A stretch of 9,740 nucleotides of DNA from assembly GCA_020847355.1 (NCBI GenBank), contig JADLCG010000231.1, forward strand, positions 1-9,740, given 5' to 3'. The notes beneath the pieces are model-generated. The model saw nothing but the letters and a program-made list of their open reading frames with translations, did not search any database and was not told the DNA's origin. This DNA is from Anaerolineales bacterium (GTDB taxonomy: Bacteria; Chloroflexota; Anaerolineae; Anaerolineales; Villigracilaceae). Shown here one piece after another: positions 5,890 through 9,740 of this stretch (the stretch's first letter is position 1; the number at the start of each line of letters is the position of its first letter). Both the position numbers and the translations under genes were made by a program.

Positions 5890-7659
5890 ATGCGTAAATT
5901 TTTTACTCTGTTAAGCCTTTTGGTAATGGCTAGCATGGTCCTCGCCGCGTGCGGTACCTCCGCTCCTGCGACCGAAGCCCCCGCTGGAAACGCCACTCAG
6001 GCTCCCGCTTCCACCGAAGCCCCAGCCGCTACCGAAGCGCCTGCTTACCATGGCACTTTGCGTGTGAACTTGGGAAGCTTCCCAGACATGCTCGACCCAC
6101 AAAAGTCGTCCTTCGTGAACGAAATCGCCGTTTTGAAGATGGCTTACGAAGGCCTCACCCGCTTGGATGGCGATTTGAACACCGTCCCTGCCGCCGCTGA
6201 ATCCTGGAAGTACAATGCCGATGCGACTGAATTGGTCTTCACCCTGCGTGACGGCCTTACTTATAGCGATGGTTCTTTGTTGAACGCCGCTCGCTTTGAG
6301 TATTCTTTGCATCGCAACATTGATCCGGCCACCGCTGGCGAATACGCCGCGATTACGGATGACATCCTCGGCGCGGCCGCTTGGCGCACTTGTACCGAGA
6401 GTTGTGACGACGAGAAAGCCGCCGTCATGGAAAGCGTTAAGGCTTCCCATGCTGATGGCGCCGCTTGTACCGGTTACGAAGATGCGGACTGCAATACCTT
6501 CACCCTCAAGTTCCCGCAACCCGCTCCTTACTTCCACACCGTCGCTTCCTTATGGGTAACCTTCCCTGCCAAGCAAGAATTGATCGAAGCTGGCGGAGAT
6601 ACCTGGTGGTTAGATGGCGCCAATCACTTGGGCAATGGTCCTTTCATTGTCTCTAACCTCGAACAAGGCGTGAACGTTCACTTCACCCCCAATGAACACT
6701 ATTGGGCTGGCGTTCCCACCTATGATTTGGATTACTCCTTCATCTCCGACGGCGCAGTTGCCTTCGAAGCTTACAAGAACAACGAGTTGGATATCAGCGG
6801 TTTAGCGGCTGAAGATCTCGCCACCGTGCAAGCTGACCCGGTCTTGAGCAAAGAAGCCAACATCTACCCGGGCTCTTGTACTTTCGCCGTGATGTTCCAC
6901 CAATTGAAAGCCCCGTTCAACGATCCTAAAGTCCGCGAAGCTTTTGCTTACGCTTTGGACCGCGAAGGCTGGGTGACTGACGTCCTCAAGGGCCTCGGCT
7001 CCCCGACTTTGACCTGGATTCCTAAGGGCTTCCCAGGCTATCAAGACGGCGAAACCCGCTGGGGTTACGATGCCGCCAAGGCTCTTCAAACTTTGACCGA
7101 CGCTGGCTACAAAGTTGAAGGCGGCAAATTGATCGGTACCGATGGCAAAGCCATTGAAATTACCGACACCTTCTCTGACACTCCCCGCAACCGCACTCGC
7201 AACGAGTGGTTAGTTGCCAAGTGGAAGGAAGTTTTGGGTATTGACATCCCGCTCAACCCAGTTGAACCGACCACCTACACCGGTTTGACCAAGGACGTGA
7301 ACACCGCTCCTCAAATGTTCATCCTCGGCTGGTGCGCGGACTACCCAGATCCACAAAACTGGCTCAGCGTATACTGGAAGACCGGCGCCTTCGGCGAACG
7401 CATTGGCTACTCCAACCCAGATTTGGACGCTTTGTTAGCCAAGGCTGACGGCGAACTCGATCCCGCCAAGCGCGCTGAACTCTATCAACAAGCGCAAGAT
7501 ATGCTTGTTGCTGGCGCTCCAGTTGCCTTCATGTGGAATAACGTTAATACCTATTTGGTCAAACCTTGGGTGACTGGTCTCCACCAAACCCCCATGGACT
7601 CTGGCTGGATTGGCGATAACGACCCGCTCTCCATCACCGTCTCTGAACCGACTCAATAA
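5890..7659 (+). CDS. Peptide/solute-binding lipoprotein of ABC transporter, family 5 (OppA/DppA type)
   Basis: Extracytoplasmic receptor that captures the solute and delivers it to the permeases. 589 residues. A lipoprotein signal peptide MRKFFTLLSLLVMASMVLA is followed by lipobox LAAC with Cys21 as lipidation site. A Thr/Glu/Ala/Pro linker (22-52) then leads to a family 5 binding domain (about 55-589). Recognisable family strings are NLGSFPDMLDP (60-70), AVLKMAYEGLTRLDG (80-94), TLRDGLTYSDG (118-128), APFNDPKVREAFAYALDRE (341-359) and LGWCADYPDPQNWL (479-492). Cys168, Cys172, Cys193 and Cys201 fall in an insert (about 160-203) and could form disulfides outside the cell. Start set by AGGAG 8 nt upstream. 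Its codons lean to GCC, ACC, TTC and AAC, unlike its neighbours, suggesting high expression. The ligand cannot be read from the sequence. Confidence 0.95.
   Translation: MRKFFTLLSLLVMASMVLAACGTSAPATEAPAGNATQAPASTEAPAATEAPAYHGTLRVNLGSFPDMLDPQKSSFVNEIAVLKMAYEGLTRLDGDLNTVPAAAESWKYNADATELVFTLRDGLTYSDGSLLNAARFEYSLHRNIDPATAGEYAAITDDILGAAAWRTCTESCDDEKAAVMESVKASHADGAACTGYEDADCNTFTLKFPQPAPYFHTVASLWVTFPAKQELIEAGGDTWWLDGANHLGNGPFIVSNLEQGVNVHFTPNEHYWAGVPTYDLDYSFISDGAVAFEAYKNNELDISGLAAEDLATVQADPVLSKEANIYPGSCTFAVMFHQLKAPFNDPKVREAFAYALDREGWVTDVLKGLGSPTLTWIPKGFPGYQDGETRWGYDAAKALQTLTDAGYKVEGGKLIGTDGKAIEITDTFSDTPRNRTRNEWLVAKWKEVLGIDIPLNPVEPTTYTGLTKDVNTAPQMFILGWCADYPDPQNWLSVYWKTGAFGERIGYSNPDLDALLAKADGELDPAKRAELYQQAQDMLVAGAPVAFMWNNVNTYLVKPWVTGLHQTPMDSGWIGDNDPLSITVSEPTQ
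5971..6045 (+). repeat. Degenerate TEAPA repeats in the lipoprotein linker
   Basis: Residues 28-52 contain TEAPA three times (28-32, 42-46, 48-52), plus TQAPA (36-40). The DNA copies differ at third positions. The segment is a flexible tether between the lipidated Cys21 and the folded binding domain. Similar low-complexity linkers follow the lipobox in many lipoproteins of Gram-positive bacteria and Chloroflexota. Confidence 0.8.
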
Positions 7660-7673
7660 TTAAGTAATAAATT

Positions 7674-7707
7674 GGCTGGCTGGCTCAAAACTTTGAGCCA
7701 GCCAGCC
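7674..7707 (+). terminator. Strong hairpin between binding-protein gene and permease genes, without U-tract
   Basis: Arms GGCTGGCTGGCTCAAA (7674-7689) and TTTGAGCCAGCCAGCC (7692-7707) are perfectly complementary over 16 bp around AC; in RNA the innermost pairs would open into a small loop. It begins 14 nt after the lipoprotein stop and ends 35 nt before the permease ATG. No T-run follows (TACTTGTACG), so full intrinsic termination is unlikely. By analogy with the malE-malF spacer, it probably protects the 3' end of the binding-protein mRNA or causes partial termination. Confidence 0.7.
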
Positions 7708-7742
7708 TACTTGTACGAAAGCGCTTGCTAGGAGATTGAATC

Positions 7743-8744
7743 ATGTCCGCGTACTTCATCAGACGTTTTCTTTGGCTCTTCCCAGTCTTATTTATTGTAG
7801 CCCTTATTACTTTTGTTTTAATGCACGCCGCTCCTGGTGGACCTTGGGATCGTGATTTAAGCGCGCGACAAGTGGACGCTGGCACTCAAAAAGTATTAAA
7901 CGCATATTATGGTTTAGATAAACCGCTCTGGAGACAATTTACCGCATATGTTTTCGGAGACGTAAGTTCTGTAGATAATAAATTTGTCTGCGGTTTAATT
8001 TGCGGGAATTTAGGTCCTTCCTATCGCGTGCGCGGAAGTTCAGTTCAAGACATTCTTTTCAAACCGCCAAAAGGCAAAAGCTTTGAATATAGCCGCTTTG
8101 GATATTCATTACGACTGGGCCTCACCTCTCTGGCTTTTGCGATTATTTTAGGTATCCCGGCCGGGATTTTGGCGGCCCTGAAACAAAATTCATGGGTAGA
8201 TTACCTGAGCGGATTTATCTCCTCGATCGGTATTTCTGTCCCCAGTTTTGTTATGGCAATTTTTCTCATTATTATTTTCGCAACCGGTTTACACTGGGTG
8301 AGCGTCGTCCCGAAGAACTGGGACGAGGTCAAAGCCTGGATTCTGCCGTCTCTGGTTTTGGGTTTTGGCACGCTGGCGTTTGCCGCGCGCCTCACCCGCG
8401 CTTCCATGCTGGAAGTATTAAGACAAGATTATGTTCGCACAGCGCGCGCCAAAGGCTTGCACGAACGCATCGTGATTTGGCGCCACATGTTGCGTAACGC
8501 GCTGATCCCCGTCATCACCATTTTGGGACCCGCATTGGCGGGCTTGGTAGCCGGCTCTTTCATTATTGAAACCATGTTCAGCTTTCCGGGGATGGGACGC
8601 GCTTATGTCACCGCCATCTCCCAGCGCGATTACTCGATGATCTTAGGCACCACCTTGCTTTATGTGTTGATGGTTTCACTGGCCAACCTAAGCGTTGATT
8701 TTCTCTACGTTGTGATTGACCCCCGAATTCGATTAGAGGAGTAG
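7743..8744 (+). CDS. oppB: Peptide-type ABC transporter permease, OppB/DppB family
   Basis: One half of the membrane pore. 333 residues, starting with the family N-terminus MSAYFIRRFLWLFPVLFIVALITFVLMHAAPGG split as TM1 (about 9-28) plus the conserved APGGP loop. Further membrane segments lie near 122-147, 155-180, 199-218, 254-278 and 298-322, six in all. The cytoplasmic coupling loop DYVRTARAKGLHERIVIWRH (229-248) is the EAA motif that docks on the ATPases. The extracytoplasmic loop before TM2 (about 32-120) is long and carries a CGLIC pair (Cys83, Cys87). AGGAG lies 8 nt before ATG 7743. The gene follows the hairpin, so its expression is probably read-through from upstream; no separate promoter was found. 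Confidence 0.95.
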   Translation: MSAYFIRRFLWLFPVLFIVALITFVLMHAAPGGPWDRDLSARQVDAGTQKVLNAYYGLDKPLWRQFTAYVFGDVSSVDNKFVCGLICGNLGPSYRVRGSSVQDILFKPPKGKSFEYSRFGYSLRLGLTSLAFAIILGIPAGILAALKQNSWVDYLSGFISSIGISVPSFVMAIFLIIIFATGLHWVSVVPKNWDEVKAWILPSLVLGFGTLAFAARLTRASMLEVLRQDYVRTARAKGLHERIVIWRHMLRNALIPVITILGPALAGLVAGSFIIETMFSFPGMGRAYVTAISQRDYSMILGTTLLYVLMVSLANLSVDFLYVVIDPRIRLEE

Positions 8745-8749
8745 CGCAG

Positions 8750-9739
8750 ATGACTACAAGTAGCGCAAACGCAAATCACATTTCGACGCTCCATGCCGCG
8801 GAGAAGAAATCCCGCACCCCTTGGCAGGAAGCCTGGGGACGTTTGATCCGCAATAAAGTGGCCGTCCTCGGCATTATCATCATCCTCGCCTTCTTGTTAA
8901 TGGCTATTTTCGCAAATCTCATTGCCCCGCACAACCCCATTCAACTCAATAGCGGCAAAGGCTTTCTTCCGCCCGCCTGGGTTGATTCTGCGGCGGATGG
9001 TAAAAAAGGCGAAGCTGATTTTCCTTTAGGCACCGATACCCTCGGGCGCGACGTACTCAGCCGCGTATTATACGGCTCGCGGGTTTCCATGATGGTGGGC
9101 TTTGCGCCGACTTTTATCATCATCACTGTGGGTATGTTCGTCGGCATGATGGCTGGTTACTATGGCGGTCGCTGGGATAATTTTTTGATGCGGGTCACTG
9201 ACATCATGTACGGCTTCCCCGATCTTTTATTCTTTATCATCGCGCTCATCTCCTTACGAGATACCTGGATCGGCCAATTTATGAACGGCCTCTTCCTTTT
9301 GTTTTTTGCGCTGGCGTTGATCAACTGGGTGGGCATTGCGCGCATAGTCCGCGGACAAGTGCTTTCGCTTAAACAAAAGGAATTCGTTGAAGCGGCGCGG
9401 AGCATTGGCGTGAAAGATTCTCAAATCATGTTCCGCCACTTATTGCCCAACGTTTGGGGACCCGTCATCGTGCAAGGCTCATTCTTAATCCCGGGCATGA
9501 TCATCACTGAAGCGATTTTGGGTTATTTAGGGCTGGGTCTCAAACCCACCACCAACCCAGACGCATTCTTTATCACCAGTTGGGGCTCGCTCATGCTGGA
9601 TGGGCAAACTTCCATCAATGCCCAGCCGTACCTCTTGCTTTCCCCCGCAATTTGCGTCGCCTTGATCGTCTTGTCCTTCACCTTCCTCGGCGATGGCTTA
9701 CGCGATGCCCTCGACCCGCGCATGCGCGGATCGCAATAA
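8750..9739 (+). CDS. oppC: Peptide-type ABC transporter permease, OppC/DppC family
   Basis: Second half of the pore. 329 residues ending one base before the window edge. A cytoplasmic N-terminus (1-35, with RTPWQEAWGRLIRNKVAVLG) precedes TM1 (about 37-58). The OppC hallmark FPLGTDTLGRDVLSRVLYGSR (91-111) is followed by membrane segments near 112-137, 152-168, 178-198, 239-262 and 293-314. The EAA coupling loop is EFVEAARSIGVKDSQIMFRH (211-230). The C-terminus GDGLRDALDPRMRG is typical of the family, so the protein is complete. AGGAG (8737-8741) overlaps the last codons of the oppB-like gene, 8 nt before ATG 8750. The intergenic gap of 5 nt indicates coupled translation. No terminator is visible because the window ends here. 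Confidence 0.95.
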   Translation: MTTSSANANHISTLHAAEKKSRTPWQEAWGRLIRNKVAVLGIIIILAFLLMAIFANLIAPHNPIQLNSGKGFLPPAWVDSAADGKKGEADFPLGTDTLGRDVLSRVLYGSRVSMMVGFAPTFIIITVGMFVGMMAGYYGGRWDNFLMRVTDIMYGFPDLLFFIIALISLRDTWIGQFMNGLFLLFFALALINWVGIARIVRGQVLSLKQKEFVEAARSIGVKDSQIMFRHLLPNVWGPVIVQGSFLIPGMIITEAILGYLGLGLKPTTNPDAFFITSWGSLMLDGQTSINAQPYLLLSPAICVALIVLSFTFLGDGLRDALDPRMRGSQ

Positions 9740-9740
9740 A

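Noticed and set aside
5911..6537. A 208-codon open frame opposite the lipoprotein gene
   Set aside because: It is antisense to a clear family 5 binding protein and Gly/Ser/Arg-rich without recognisable motifs; it arises from the biased codon use of the real gene.

Overview
The window looks like a chromosomal segment of a free-living bacterium. The Ala/Thr/Glu/Pro-rich linker after the lipobox, the zinc-ribbon-tailed MscL, the sigma70-type promoters and the mixed-GC codon use together suggest Chloroflexota, probably Anaerolineae-like. That placement is inference from style; no marker gene in the window proves it.

Minus strand, 1-3528: a uvrD/pcrA-type superfamily 1 DNA helicase gene runs leftward off the window edge, so its C-terminus is missing. 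It is interrupted in frame by a 362-residue intein placed exactly inside helicase motif III (GDPDQ^S). The intein has intact splicing residues. Its core lacks a recognisable LAGLIDADG motif and instead looks like a GIY-YIG nuclease. This is the most interesting object in the window. Upstream of the helicase, on the same strand, is mscL, whose channel carries a C-terminal zinc ribbon (CPYC...CPHC). A 38-nt two-part hairpin separates mscL from the helicase gene.

Divergent control region, 3529-3799: it holds one strong sigma70-like promoter in each direction, TTGACA-17-TAGAAT for mscL and TTGACG-16-TATAAT for the transporter genes. A perfect 8-bp-arm inverted repeat lies at the predicted start of the rightward transcript.

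Plus strand, 3800-9739: a complete five-gene peptide-type ABC importer in the order ATPase (OppD/DppD-like), ATPase (OppF/DppF-like), family 5 solute-binding lipoprotein, permease (OppB/DppB-like), permease (OppC/DppC-like). The lipoprotein would capture peptides or another small solute outside the membrane, the two permeases would form the pore, and the two ATPases would drive uptake. The binding-protein gene appears to be separately boosted. It has its own consensus-like promoter inside the end of oppF, a GAAAGGAGG element near the predicted 5' end of that transcript (like the Bacillus STAB-SD mRNA stabiliser), codon use unlike its neighbours, and a perfect 16-bp-arm hairpin without a U-tract directly after its stop. 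This layout would give an excess of binding protein over permease.

No tRNA, rRNA, CRISPR array or insertion sequence was seen. The only mobile-type element is the intein.
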